From Cinclus cinclus (taxonomy: Eukaryota; Chordata; Aves; Passeriformes; Cinclidae), in the NCBI RefSeq assembly GCF_963662255.1, contig NC_085047.1, forward strand, positions 110,109,872 through 110,173,871: a stretch of DNA of 64,000 nt, read 5' to 3'. The position numbers were made by a program, and so were the translations under genes. The notes beneath the pieces were generated by a model that had not been told where the DNA came from, did no database searches, and saw only the letters and a program-made list of their open reading frames with translations. Positions within the stretch are counted from its first letter, which is position 1, and every line of letters starts with the position of its first letter. This document shows positions 47,001-60,000 of the stretch, piece after piece.

Positions 47001-50000
47001 GGCTGGGAGGAAGTTTCTGCTGCTACAGTTTTAAACCCTTACATCCTGCCCACCACAGCCCAGATTTGGTGAACAAAGTATTCCTTTTCCTCCCTGCAAC
47101 AAACTTTTCCACAGGATTTAGGGAGCAATTTAAAGCATAAAAGAGGGAAGTTATAATGGAGAAAGAAAAAGAATGGAACAGAGCTCTGTGAGCAGAACAG
47201 CTGGATGTTATTTCTCCAAAAATAAACAACATGGATTGGATGAAAAGCACTGGGAGCTGCTGAGGGAATGAGTGAAGGTAATGAAGAAGCAGAAAGAAAT
47301 AAGATCCAGGATTTCATGAAACAACTTAGAAATGGGTTATGTGAGGGCAGGTGAAGCAAGTACTTCTGGGCAAGAGCAGAGACCTGATGGTATGCTGAAG
47401 CCTTTGCTGGAAGTGGTCTGTCCTTTTGGACAGTAATGATTTGTTTCTCTTTGGGGTACCTGGGATACAAGGGCCTTGCATACATGCACAGCATCTGCTT
47501 CCCTCCATTGTGCTCACATGCCAAAGGAGAATAAACATTAACCAAACTCAATGCAAACAAGAGGAAAATATCTACTTAAAAAAACCTCTGCAACCCTGGG
47601 TTTGGAAATCACTGCACTTACTGGATAAGTGGGAGTGACTAATTTCTTTCATAACTACCCAATGATGTTCACTGGACAGTTTCTTACCTAAAACAAATGT
47701 GCTCAGAAACATGGTTTTTAATCACAAAACTGGCTTTAGCAGAGCCTGCAACAGGTAGGACTGCAATAGATTAAAAGTGTACGGTCCCCCTAATAAATAA
47801 GAGCTTATGAAGAAGATGCTCCCTCCACATTTTATCTCTCAAGCTCCCTGAATTATGGATTTCTTCATAATGTTCAGCAAATTCCTACTAACCCATCCTT
47901 GCATGGGAAGGACAATGTGAGGAACACACAGGCACAGCTTTTTCACTCAGAGGCTTTTGCATTGTGAGGACAATCTTTGAAAATTGTGAAGCTCAGAGCC
48001 TGCAATCGATGAGTTGCCACAGTTATTGACACCTTTTTTTATCTGCTCTGAAAAAACAGTGGTTCCTGCAGCACAGCTCCAGTAGTGCCCAAGCTGACCT
48101 CTATGTAGGATTGTGGAGTCCAGTGAAGAGCCTGAGCCCTGTCCAGCACACAGAACTGATGTTTTGGGTTGTCCTTCTACTCACAGCAGTGTTTGATTCT
48201 CACAGAAGCTACATAAACTCAACTTGAGAAAACTACACCTCCACATCTGCCTGAATTTCCTCCTTTCTTCCTCCCCGTGGGTGTCACAAAAAGCTCAAAA
48301 TAGCCTGAGATTTGCAGCACTTTTCCTGAGCTATCTATTGCAGATAATTGAAAAGGGTAGGGGGAGGAAGATTAGTATCTGAGGCAGTATGTGTAAATCT
48401 AAAGAAATCATTATAATGGTGCTAGCATAGCTCAGGATCAGCCGAATCTCTTGGACACAGAGGTCAGAGTTTTAATTCCACAGTGTGTCCTGATTTTGCT
48501 GTTTCAGAAATGCACATCATGTTAAGAAATTGGGAAGCTGTATCTCCTCTTGTCTCAAAGGATTTAACTTTGCTCACCATTCTGCCAGCCCTCTGAGTCT
48601 TTTGAAGAAAAAACACAACTCTCTCCTTTTTGCCACTATTTTATTGTGTATTTTTGAAGGGAGAACTCTGTCTACCTTGAACAGATCCCTCAAGACAATC
48701 TCCAGTGCAGACACATAATGACATATGAAAATTAATAGAATGCTCTGAACAGTGTTCCTTTGCTTCACAGGCCAATTGTGCCAATCTACCACAATTTGTA
48801 TTTCATGAAAGTAGACCTTGTCCTTAGACAGGGAACTTTAATTCCCCTTTTTCCTCTGTCAACCTAACAAAACACTTATTCTTAAGGAACATAATATTGT
48901 GTACTTGCTGATGTAAAAGGCTCCTGGTATGAAAAAAGCAGCTTTTCCCCTACCACCCTGTGGTGAGAGGCAGACTTTGCACAGCAAGGTGATGTATTAT
49001 TAGAAATAGCAAAATCCACAAAATTCCTTCATGAGATTGAAACAAATTCTGTTTCATTTGTAATCGTGTTTGTTATTTTTGTTAAACTGCCCCCTCTCAG
49101 GTCCTATCCCAAGAAGAAATCCTGTCAAGAAGGATTATTTTTGGCCAATTCTCCTTCAAAGAGTCACAATCAATAATCTCTCTTACAGAAATAAACCTTT
49201 GGGAACACAGTAAAGAATGTTAATCATAGCTCCTATGGACATCTCACTTTCTCTAAAGGCAGCAAATGAAATATTAAAAACTAAGTAGCATTTAAACAAG
49301 TCACTCACCACGAAGTCTGTCTCAAAGCTCACACACTAATCAAAACCAGAGCAACACAAGGGACCCTGGCTTTATAAAAATAATCTTCTCCCCTATATCA
49401 TCAATTTTATAAGAAGCCTTCAAAATCCACAAGTGTAAAACTGTTTCTCACTTAGAGAGCAAAGAAAAAAAAAAGTGTGTGAGCATTTCAGGTTTTATAA
49501 AGGAAGTAATGTAGCAAATTGTAGGTTTCTGTAACTCCATTTAAGTAAGCCAAGTTAAATACATATGGCCTACAAGGTTGTGGGGTGGGAATTTGGTAGG
49601 CTCTAGAAATTCAGAAGTATTATAATCTCCTTACTATCACTTGTAAGTGGGATATCACTCCATATTTTTTCAGCACTAAATGGCTTATCAATATAGACTC
49701 TCAAAGAAGAGCTTCAGATTTTGTTGCCTACCCTGAAAACCTTCACTTGGAAACAACACGTGCTGTTTATCACTCTGCAGCAGAACTACATACACAAATA
49801 CATGTCTTCTGTCATGATAGCATAAATTGAAAGATCCCACAGTACCTTTCCTGCCAATATCTTCCTATAAAATTATTACGGACCCTGTGCATATTTGGGT
49901 AGGTCTGTGATCTGTCAGGTTTTAGAAGTAATCATTAGGGGTGTTTGCTTCTGCAGCTGTGAGCAGTTACAGAAGGAGATGCTGGTGATGCTGACACTCA

Positions 50001-50851
50001 GGCCATATAAGACACTGCAACTGCTTTCTGCTGTCCTCATTCCCTCCTCATCCCAGAGAGAAAATACTGAACTTCACAGAATCAGGAGCAGTTTTCTTCA
50101 TTGCCAGAGCAGAGCAAAGATCCTTCCTGTTAAAGTTGGTGCAGCATTGGCAGTCACACAACCACCAAGCAGAGCCAAATCTCATCTCTTGCTAGGCAGC
50201 AAGGTACCACAGATCCTCCTCTCTTTTACCTCAAACAGATGGTGGTGACATTTCTCTCCCTCCTTTCCCCTTTGCTCCTGGCTGTCTTGTGCAGGTTTCT
50301 CTGCATATGACCTCTGTGTTGTCCATACCATGCCAAACCACTAAAACTGCAGCCAGAAAAGCAAAGAACTGCCCAAACAACCAAAAGGGATGGCAGGATC
50401 CAGAAACAGCCCCTCCTGTACAGGAGATGCACATCAAGTGCATCAAGGGCTGGGGTGCCAGCGTTGCACTGCATTTGTCAGCCAGAACAGGACTTTAAAT
50501 ACTCCAGACAGCTTAAACCATACAATTTCTGATACAAAGCCAGCTTCAATTTCACTAGAATGAGTGTTATATATATACATTCTGCAGTCCCATAGCTGTG
50601 AAAGTCGTTCCTATGCAACTGTGCTCTGCCATCTCCATTTAGCTTTTAATTGTGCTTCTATCCTTTTCACCACGAGGACAACCTAAAACCTGTAACACTG
50701 CCTGCAAACTGTGACAGCATCACTGCCAGGACCTGCAGGAAACCACCAGTCTGAAGGCTTGGCATGTTCCACTCTTCTCCCAGGGAAGAGTCACCCTCCA
50801 AGGTGCCCTCAAGCTCAGCCAGGAGCATGGCATGCTTCCCCATCTTTCCTG
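44011..50851. other. Unique non-coding stretch
   Basis: This 6.8-kb stretch has no recognised TE, RNA gene or exon. AT-rich parts (for example 46050-46700) are unique. A minus frame at 47039-47560 is open for 173 codons but begins with TTG. Its first ATG leaves about 151 codons of low-complexity, Phe/Ser/Leu-rich peptide without a motif. Confidence 0.5.
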
Positions 50852-51005
50852 GCTTTGTATAAAGCCTAATCCATTTTCAATTTCTAACTCAAGTGAATTT
50901 GGACTAATTAAGTTGAATGTCCTAAGTCAGTGAGCCTGAGGCCCTAATTCAGTACTGTGCCCAAGCATAGGTATAGAATTATTTCTATTCAGAATATCAT
51001 ATCCT
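50852..51005. repeat. AT-rich repeat block, copy A
   Basis: It shares about 75-80% identity by eye, in the same orientation, with 52193-52341. The shared core includes AAGTGAATTTGGACTAATTA and CCCTAATTCAGTACTGTG. The wording recalls old dispersed repeats of sauropsid genomes, but no family is assigned. Confidence 0.85.
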
Positions 51006-52192
51006 TGAATGTGCTTTGCCACAAAGAACAGGAGCAGCCAAAAGCAGGGGATGGCAAACTCTCTTGCCTTGAGGTTAGTGCAGCAGCTCTGCCACCTGGA
51101 GAGCAGGGAGAAATAATTCCTAAAGATGACTGTGAGCTTCCCACTTTCCCAGCATATGTGAGGAACATGGGGACAGCACTGGAAAGCCCGAATCTGAAAG
51201 TCAGGGAGATGCACTTCTGAGAGCAGGTACACATTCTTCCCTTCCTAGGCAAGGGGGGTCTTCAGATGGGTGCAGAGGATGAGTCCTCATGCTCCCTACT
51301 GTTCCTTAAGGAGGAAAAGGGAAAAGAGGCTTCCCCCTGCTCTAGAAAAATATCAATTTACTGGACTCCTCTGTCACCTGTTGGAAAGAATTTTGTTGCC
51401 TAGCACACCTGACTGTAGAACTTATACCCCTTTTAAGCCTAAACATGAAAATGTGATGTTAATGTTCAAAGCAAAACTAACTAGCAACAAATTCTTTGAC
51501 ATCAGCTCCTTGCAGATGAACTCTGGACCAAAAATTATTCATGGGAATCCTTCTGTTGCAACATTTCCAATAGAAACACTTCGTATTTGACTTGAATGGA
51601 AGCAGACATCATCCTTTCCATCCAACACAGCAAACAGGCCAAGAACACGTCAATCACATCAAGAACATGGTCAAAAGGTTGGCTGTTTCTTTCTAAAATT
51701 ACTTAAAGTCATCACTAGTAAGGATGTGGAAATGAAATGTTCTGTTATCACAAACATCAGAGCATAAGAAGGCAATACAAAATTAATATGCAGCAAATAA
51801 TCCAGTATAATTTTCCAGGTCCATTTACAGTGAGATTGGAGATGATACCAAGCAGGCTGTGAGCCAACTATTTGTACATGTGCTCAAGCAGTTAAGAAAC
51901 AAGTAGTCTGACTATATATTCTTTGCTGGTTCCAGACAAGCCCTTTAGGCTTGTGTTGACCTTGCTTCATACCTAACATTATGCACATTCTTAACTTCTA
52001 CTATTGCAATAATTCCTACAATATGAGGTATTTCTGTGAATATTTGCAGGATTGGATCCTAACTCTGAGCTGGTATTCACAAAGATATTCAGGAAAATTA
52101 ATCCAAATTAACTAAGGGCTTAATTTAAAGCAGATTAGTTAAAGTGCATTTAACCCTGTAAAGACTTTTCAAAATTAAAGTAGTCTTAATTC
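51006..52192. other. Unique stretch between the two repeat blocks
   Basis: No gene is recognised. The last 110 bp (about 52085-52192) have a TTAAT-rich texture similar to the repeat block and may be part of the same element. Confidence 0.45.
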
Positions 52193-52341
52193 AGCTTTGT
52201 ATAGAGCTTAATCCATTTTTCAATTTCTAATTTAAGTGAATTTGGACTAATTAAGTTGAATGTTCTGTGTAAATGAGCCTGGGCCCTAATTCAGTACTGT
52301 GTCCATGCACAGGTGTAAAACCATTCCTTGAAATCATATCC
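52193..52341. repeat. AT-rich repeat block, copy B
   Basis: Direct repeat of 50852-51005 at a distance of about 1342 bp. Differences are scattered substitutions and small indels, without a sharp target duplication. Confidence 0.85.
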
Positions 52342-53662
52342 AGCTGTTTTCAGTAAGGTGCATACAGGTACTTAAATATATTCCTGAATCATACTCATAA
52401 CTGCTTCATATTCTTAAATCATTTGAGAATTATAGTTTGATGGTAAGGAAAAATCATAGCCCAAAGGGCCAAAAGGCAGATAAATATTTTTCATTTACTG
52501 TCCTCCAGATGACACCAATTTCTTCAGTGTGTATAAAAGCAATCTTCAATCATTGTTTTCTGTAGGAAATCTCTGATTGACACAGAATTAATGATTGGTT
52601 CTTCAGGCTGAAATTATATTTTTTTTTTGCCTTAAAAGGGGAAAGGAAGATTAATCCTTCATTTTCTGGAAAGATTTCATAATGGGTGTTGTTTTCTCAA
52701 CCCAGACTGGTAAAGCACCATATCCATTCCCAATGGAAAAGATGAATTTCAGTAATGGCATTTATCTAGGATTTTACATCTCAGATTTTGCAACCCTTTT
52801 TTCAAAACTCCCTTTACTTGGAAGTGTTTGAATCTAAATTATTTTCTTGATGGATATACAGCAAGAAAGTGAAAAAAAAAACCACAAAAAACCAATAGAA
52901 CAATCTTAATAACAAGGTCTGAATAGCCACCTAAGTTAAGTTTAAACATCCAATGTCAGATATATTTGTGCTTAACTACTTCACAGAAGAGCAGTAAAAT
53001 TGTGCGATACTATTCCTGCTAGCACTGTAGCAACAAAAACATGCTAAGAGGCAACTTGTCTCTTAAATGAAATTTGCCAACTAAATTAGGCACTGAGCCA
53101 GGAAGGCTATTCAGAGAGACATGGAGCCTAGGCAGACACCCCACGTCTGCTTACTCAGAGTGGGTTGGAGAAGTCAGCTCACACATGATGCAGCTCAGCT
53201 CTTGATCCTTCCAACTTCCAAACACAAATTCCTTCAGCTTCCCCTGGCACTTGAAGAGTCCTATTCGACAGGGCACTGGACATCAAACTCCAGGATGCTA
53301 AAGACCTGAGGTGTTATGATGCATAGATAACACGTATGTAACAGAGAGAACCAACAGGGTTGTATTTTCATGCAGCTGAGTCCAAGCAAATATTCTTCCC
53401 CTCTCAGCAAGACAGTAGCCATTTCTCCACACAAGCTGGAAGAGATACTCAGTTACTCAGACACCTTCATGTGACCTTCCCTTACCTGAATGAATATGGG
53501 TGGTAGCAGACTGAGTATGTGACCCACAGCTCACTGAATGCCATCATGTCGTTATGAGTGATGCCCACAACAAAACTGAGATTTGACAGCTCTGCACAAC
53601 CCTTTCACCAGGTGTCTGCATTTTGGTTAGTCTTCCCCAAAGATGATGAGTTCTTCCCCAGA

Positions 53663-53668
<6 letters not shown>
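52342..53668. other. Unique non-coding stretch
   Basis: No gene or TE is recognised. Confidence 0.5.
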
Positions 53669-53693
<25 letters not shown>

Positions 53694-53700
53694 CTTTTTT
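53669..53700. repeat. Poly(T) tract
   Basis: Twenty-five T, one C, then six T. Neither flank shows a retroposed gene or an AATAAA-type signal in the expected place, so it is a plain homopolymer run. Confidence 0.95.
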
Positions 53701-56700
53701 AACTCGTGCAGTGGAAGAGGGAGAATTTCACCCTGTGTAGGTCCTTCAAGCATGTTTGTCAACATTTTAGGTGAGCACTGTAAAGAAAGAGGAAGAGCAG
53801 GTACTGAAAAGAGATTCCAGGGCAATTACTACCATCCTGCTCAACGACTACATACTTCCTGCTGCCAGGAACAACAACTTGTTTGTCCCTCCTTTCTATT
53901 ACTGCCTTTCCCTATATTATTTTTCTACTGTCTGGTGATGTTAATACTATCACCTCTCCCACTTTAATAAAAAAAAGTGAAAAGATATTCACAAGAATAT
54001 AGAGACTGTGGCTGCCTTCCACAGGGCTTTGCAGAATGGCGGTGCTATGAACAGGGCAGTCAGCAGCATAATGTGCAGGGGACACTGCTTGTAAATGGGG
54101 CTTCTTTGTAATTCCACTATCATCGTTTCCAGAATTTCCATGGCTCACTTTTAGTTGAAGAGACGTTTCTTCCACACTGAGACAAAAGAGCTTTTTAGAT
54201 GTGTTTGAAGGCTGTTAGCCACCACCACATGCCAGCCTTTCTCTCCTTGTGCTCTGTAGCTGCTTCACATCAAGCACTCAGTGGTCTCTGAACTTCCCGC
54301 TGCCTCCTCTTGAACCAAAAGCTTTTACTATTATTCCTGAGTTTGCAGATGTGGTGCAGATGAGGAGCAGTGCCTAGCTGAGGTGTGTCCAGTAACAGAA
54401 TTGCTCCAGACACAGAAAAGCAGCTTCTCCCGCCCACATATTAAGCTGGCAGCATTTAACTGGCATCTAGATAACAAGGACATCCACTTCCCTACAAAAC
54501 ATGCTCAGGACTCGCAGCCATGAAATAGACTTGATAGCCTTTAAATTCTGTTTTACTGTGCTGGCTTCCAGAGATGGCGTGGAGCCGATGTGGCAGCTCA
54601 TTAACACTCAGTTAACACTTCTCTACATAGCACAGCGCTGACTTTTACATTCTCTTGTTTTCAGGAGAGCTCTGCGTGGGCAATTAAAGTAATAGCTTAA
54701 GAGACACAAAATATTATGAACAAATCAGCTTTAAAAACACTGAAAACGAAAAGCCGCAATGCACTGAAAACACCATTTGTGATTATGGAATCCAGGAGAA
54801 GCATTACTTTTACCTCTCCAAGTTTCCAATGCATGTTATTTTTGAGAGTCCCAGCTTCAGGTACCAGAGGCAGACATCTGCAGAGGAGCAGTTCGTTATC
54901 TGAGGAAGCAACCCTCTAAATCAGCTTCTGTTTTGTACCTTACAGCAGCACCTGTTGTATTTTAAAAGCCTATAGCTCACTTTTAACATTTCGGCTTCAA
55001 AAGCAGGGAGAGTGCAAACTTTCTCCGATGCAATATCCTTCAGATCTGAAAGCCAGAATGATCTCTTCTTGCTAATAAACCAGAAAAAGAGGAAGTGAAA
55101 ATGTCAGACTACATTTGATTGCCAGAAAAGCTAGTCTTTCCCACAATAAAAGAGAGAAAGCTCCATGTGAAATGGGGATCTTGTCTATTGGTTTCTTCAG
55201 AGGTCAGACAGCACAGTGAGAGCCTGCAGGAGATTAATAGGCAGATTATTTTCCTGCGCACCCCACTGCAATATCTGCCCGTGCTAGTGAGTAGCCTTGT
55301 GCTGAAGTCCCACTTAGGCTGCTCTCCATCCATGTGAATCCCAGTCTGGCAGCCTTCCAGACTCCAGTAAAGGATTGGCAAACACCCACCTGCCAGCCAG
55401 GGAGGAGGAGGGTGTGCTGAAGGTGGCCAGTAGATGCACTGACAGCCTACACAGCTCCCCATGGATACCCAACTCTCCCTGCCTCAATGACTTCTATCCG
55501 ATGGGCTCTCCTGGAATGCTCAGCAGGAACAAAAAGTGCCTCTCTCCACACAGGAATTTGGCAGGCAGCACTTTCACTCTTTCACAAAGGGTCAAGCCAG
55601 GAGACAAGCACACTTTTTGACAGGAAGAGGTACCCCCTGCACTCCCCAGCTCTTCAGGAGCTCATGAGTCTTTTAAAGCTCCTTTTCTTGCTAATCCAGG
55701 CACCAGTGTCCTGGGGGAGAAGGAGCAGCAGAGCTGCACTACTGCAAAGCTCCACCTGGTCCAACCAGCCCCACTGGAAACCACTGTGGGTGTCTCTCTG
55801 TGGCTCTGTATTGTGCCAAGTAAACAAACTCATACAGCACATTTGCAAAGACAGTTTTTCAGCTCTGCCAGAAATGTCCAGGCACAGATTGAGTCATTAG
55901 GCAGATTTCAGCTGGATGGCCATGCATGAACTCTGGCATGTTGCACTTGGAAGATGTTGGGCAGCAGCTGAAGAAGCAGCTCCTGGCCTCTGTCAGGAGC
56001 TTCTCTCACGACAGAGAAACTGTCCTACCTGTGGCAGCTAAAGACACTGAGATTTATTTTGGAAATGTGATTGCCAACAGAGAGAAAGCAGTAGAAGAAG
56101 CAGTGGAACAGCATATATTCAGAAATAAATCTCTTTTTGGCTACAGTGCCCAAGAGGAATGCGACAAAATCCTCTTTAGAGTGGGGACAGATGGAACAAA
56201 GGCAAGCCTCATGCAACCTGGGGTTTTATTCTTATTTGGAAAGGAAACAACTAAAGTGTGAAGACTTTTAATGAACTCTGTTCTTCCCTTTTCCTTTCTC
56301 TCCAGTTATCCCCAAAAACTCTCAACTGCAGTCATCCTTCTAGTGCTGGGTCTCCTGAACATTTTCTTCCCAGGTATTTGATAAACTGTAATTAATCATA
56401 ATACCATCTTTGGGATTATTTTTACCACTAATTTGGTGGGGTATATACTGAAACACTGATTTCAAGTATTGATCTTTATTTAAATTAAAAATTTGACATC
56501 ACCATATTCAACATTCATCTGTCATTCTAACCTATTTTATCTTCTGGACACTGGAGGCCTGAGTTTCCAGGAAGCAGAAAAAGCATTTTGTTTACCCCAG
56601 CCATAGAAAAAGCAAAACAATCTCACAGAATATTTTACATGAAAAATTCAACTTTACACATCCTTTTACACTCCATAACACTGCAGATCCAAAATACAGA

Positions 56701-56911
56701 ATATTTGCATGCTCTTAAGTTGGCCAGATGTGACTCTTTGCTACAGCAAAATAAAAAAGTCCAACTTGCCACAAGAACCACCTTCTCAATTTAAAACCAT
56801 GTTCCGGCTGAAGTTATTTGACATAGAAAGATTTTTTTCTCAAAAGCAGCCAGTCTGATTTTGAAAAATGGCTATCTTATCTGAAGCCTCATCATCCCTG
56901 TCTCCCTCTCA
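53701..56911. other. Unique non-coding stretch with one protein-like ORF
   Basis: No TE is recognised. At 55926-56261 a + strand ATG-initiated frame of 111 codons ends in TGA. Its composition is mixed, with many charged and aliphatic residues, unlike the Ser/Cys/Leu-rich chance frames nearby. I recognise no family, and no splice sites, promoter or polyadenylation signal tie it to a transcript. It is recorded as a finding, not a gene. Confidence 0.45.
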
Positions 56912-56950
56912 CAAAAAAAGACAAAACAAAACAAAAAAACAAACAAACAA

Positions 56951-56953
<3 letters not shown>
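56912..56953. repeat. A-rich (CAAAA/CAAA)n tract
   Basis: Imperfect CAAAA and CAAA units directly precede the (AT)n tract. Confidence 0.9.

Positions 56954-57002
<49 letters not shown>
56954..57002. repeat. (AT)n dinucleotide microsatellite
   Basis: About 24 uninterrupted AT units, a likely easily melted, cruciform-prone site. Confidence 0.97.
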
Positions 57003-57007
<5 letters not shown>

Positions 57008-60000
57008 TTTAAAAAATTAGAATCAACTTAAGTTATGTGGAATGGAAAATTACAACTCCAACAATTAAAGTTTGCTAAAAGGTCTAAAAAAAAAGTTATA
57101 ATGGGAAATGTCAGGTGAGTTTAAGTGAAAAAATTACTACCTGCTTTGCCTGTAATGTTTTCATTATTAGGACCTCAGATAATATGTTGATAGTTTCTCA
57201 GACTAATATTCTCACATTAATCTCTTTAGGTGATATTGGAAAAATGCCTGTGAGCTAATAAGAACTCAGCACATGGGAGGATCAGACTTGACATAAATGA
57301 AGTATTTTTTCTGGGTCTTTGGCACTTAGCTACATGCCTAAGAAGCAGAAAATAGGACAAAACCATCAAAGTAATATGAAAACATGTGATGGTAGTTTAT
57401 TAAAAGACTTACAGCTGAAAAATATGAATGCCCCCTTTGTCGCCTCTATATGTGATGTACCATCCTATCTCCCATAGCTCTTTGAAGGCAGAGGATCCAG
57501 AAGGAACAGCTGAATTCTCAAACCAAAAAGCCAATGAACTGGAATACTCCCCTCAAAAGAGATGATGTGGTTTTATTGAAACCACTCTCCAAGTGGCTGG
57601 CTCCCAGAGTGTGGTGGGGGAGCCAGCCATCTCTTGGAACAGATTTGGCATAAATGAGGAATAATCCAATGGATGCTTGGCAGCATCCATGCCAAGCCTC
57701 TCAATGGCACTGCTGGGATGTTTGGTCTCTGGACCCTGACTCCAGGAGTACAGGCTTTGCCTCGGCCAGCAGCCTTACTCCAGCTCATTGAAAATAAGGA
57801 ATCAAGAGTAGCACAACTGGGATTTTCAAGAAGCTACCTGGTGGGCCTTAATGAAAGGCAGCCTGAGCCACAGGGAGGAGATTACAAGGCAGCATTGCCA
57901 ACTAATGCTGCTGGGAGCAACGCTTGTGATAGCATCTCCTCTGCTGGGAACCAGCACCGATGCCAGCCAAGCTTGCATTCCAGTAGACTGCAGTGTTATT
58001 TGAGAAAAAAAGACATCAGATACCCTGAATGGAAGATCTTGCTCTTGCCAGTCTGCCTGATGTAGGTGAGCTGCTATATTTACAGACGCACTGGTTTACA
58101 GAAACACAAAATAACTAGAAGTAAGTGCACAAGCACCAACACATTTACCCAATGTAAATAAACACATTGTGCTCACAAACTACTGTGTTCCTTTAGCATG
58201 CAGTACTGTGGCTCAAGATCTTACGGAACAAAAGAAAAAAGAGTACATAAAGAACTGCGATGTTTGTTTCATTACACAGTATATATAATCTAAACTTTGC
58301 ATCCAAATTTACAAATAAGTCTTTATTGCTTTCGCTGTGCAAATTGCCAAGCTGAACATCAACAAATGGTTTTGTTTCAGAGAAAGTTGTGCAGAAGAGA
58401 TGGAATTATTTGCAAAATAAAATGAAGTGTTGATGATGCTGTCCTCATCATTTGATAAAAGGATATTTCACTGAGCTTCAGCATGCAGAGTAACAGCGTG
58501 CTCCCTCCTATGATCTCGCTCAGGAAAAGGTCAGCTAGCTAGAGAAATCATATTTACTTTTGGAGCATTCAGCCACATAAGCTGCCAGCTGGGAAAAAAG
58601 TGTCAAGTGACTCAGAGGGAAATGCTTCTACATCCCCAACATGAATCGAAGCCATGAAGGGTTAACAATGAGAAATGGTGGAAGATGGTTCAATCAATGG
58701 ATCTGTGCCCACTGTTCCAAAAAGAAAGCCCTGACATTCCCAAAGTAGGGAGGATTCTCCAAAGCATTTAAAGCCATTCTCTATTTCACAGATGAAAAGG
58801 TGCGTACACATCCATGTTACCATGGAGAAAACGACATCTTTCCTCTCCCCTACTTGCGGATTTCAGGCTTTTAACTTTAGATTAATACAGGTCATTTTTT
58901 GCCTTTAGCTACCCTTCACCACAACACAGATGGTCCTGAAACTGTAAAGTTAAGCCATTTACTAATGGAACCATAGGGTTAGATTCAAACCCCAAACATT
59001 ACACAAAAACTTTCAAACCTTTGGTACATTTAAACCTGGCATTGCATTTTGCACAGAACCTATTTTTCTAACATGTTGGATCAAATTTTGAAGTCTGACC
59101 ACTTGGGTCAGACTCTGATAGCTTTCACAATAAGCAGCATTTTTTTCCCCTCTAAGAGCTACAAATTAATAGATTTTGTATGAAGTCAGGAATGGGACAC
59201 TTTCTGGCATTTAAAATCTGGATTCAAATCCATAATTTACAGGTTGGGTCTAGCTCACAATCCAACTAATTTGGCAACACTTTCTCTTCTAATTGATATC
59301 AGTTCAACATGAATGAAATACTTCCATGGTCAAAGATTACACAAAAAAGCTTTTTCCAACATTTAATTGAAATTAATTTCAAAGCAGTAAAAGTCTGATT
59401 ATAGAATGATGTCACTTGCATGGGCAACTTCATTTTAACTTCATTCTAACACTAGGCTAAGTCAAATGAACAAAGCTAATGAAGGTGAGAAGAGTATCAG
59501 TGATTTTAGCTGAAATTAATACTTCCTGCACTTATGTTATAACAGGTAATAATCTCCTAATCTTTATTTTGTTATGTGGTTTATTTCTATACATGCATTA
59601 GCAGAAGGACATCAATTAATTAACAAAATTAAAAAGGGGGATCTCAAAGGCAATAATTATTTTTAAAAATTCAAACATCATTGGTCCTTACACAGTTCTC
59701 TTTAATAATAAGTTTTGCTTTTGGACATTGAACATAACTTCCCCCAATGCATACATTTCTCATGCCCTGAGTGTTAATCTGACTGGTGTTCTTTATGGGT
59801 TTCAGAAAACTGAGAACTGTTAAAGTGTAGAAGCACTACAGAACATAGACTGTGCAAAATGGTATTTTCCTATTCCTCATGCACCAAACCAGCACACTGT
59901 GATTCCACAGCTGCTCCCAAGGGACCTCTTGGATACCACCATGAATGAATCGCTGTCCCACTGCTCATGAAAGCCAGGGCTCATGCAGGGCTCAGGGAGG

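Noticed and set aside
47039..47560. 173-codon minus-strand ORF
   Set aside because: It starts at TTG, the peptide is Phe/Ser/Leu-rich low complexity, and there is no motif or exon signal.
53669..53825. Poly(A) tail of a processed pseudogene on the minus strand
   Set aside because: No AATAAA-type signal or recognisable coding remnant lies on the expected side, and no target duplication was seen.
58945..59000. Another MIR-like SINE on the minus strand (GGTTAGATTCAAACCCC)
   Set aside because: Only one short motif fits; the rest of the SINE body is not readable.
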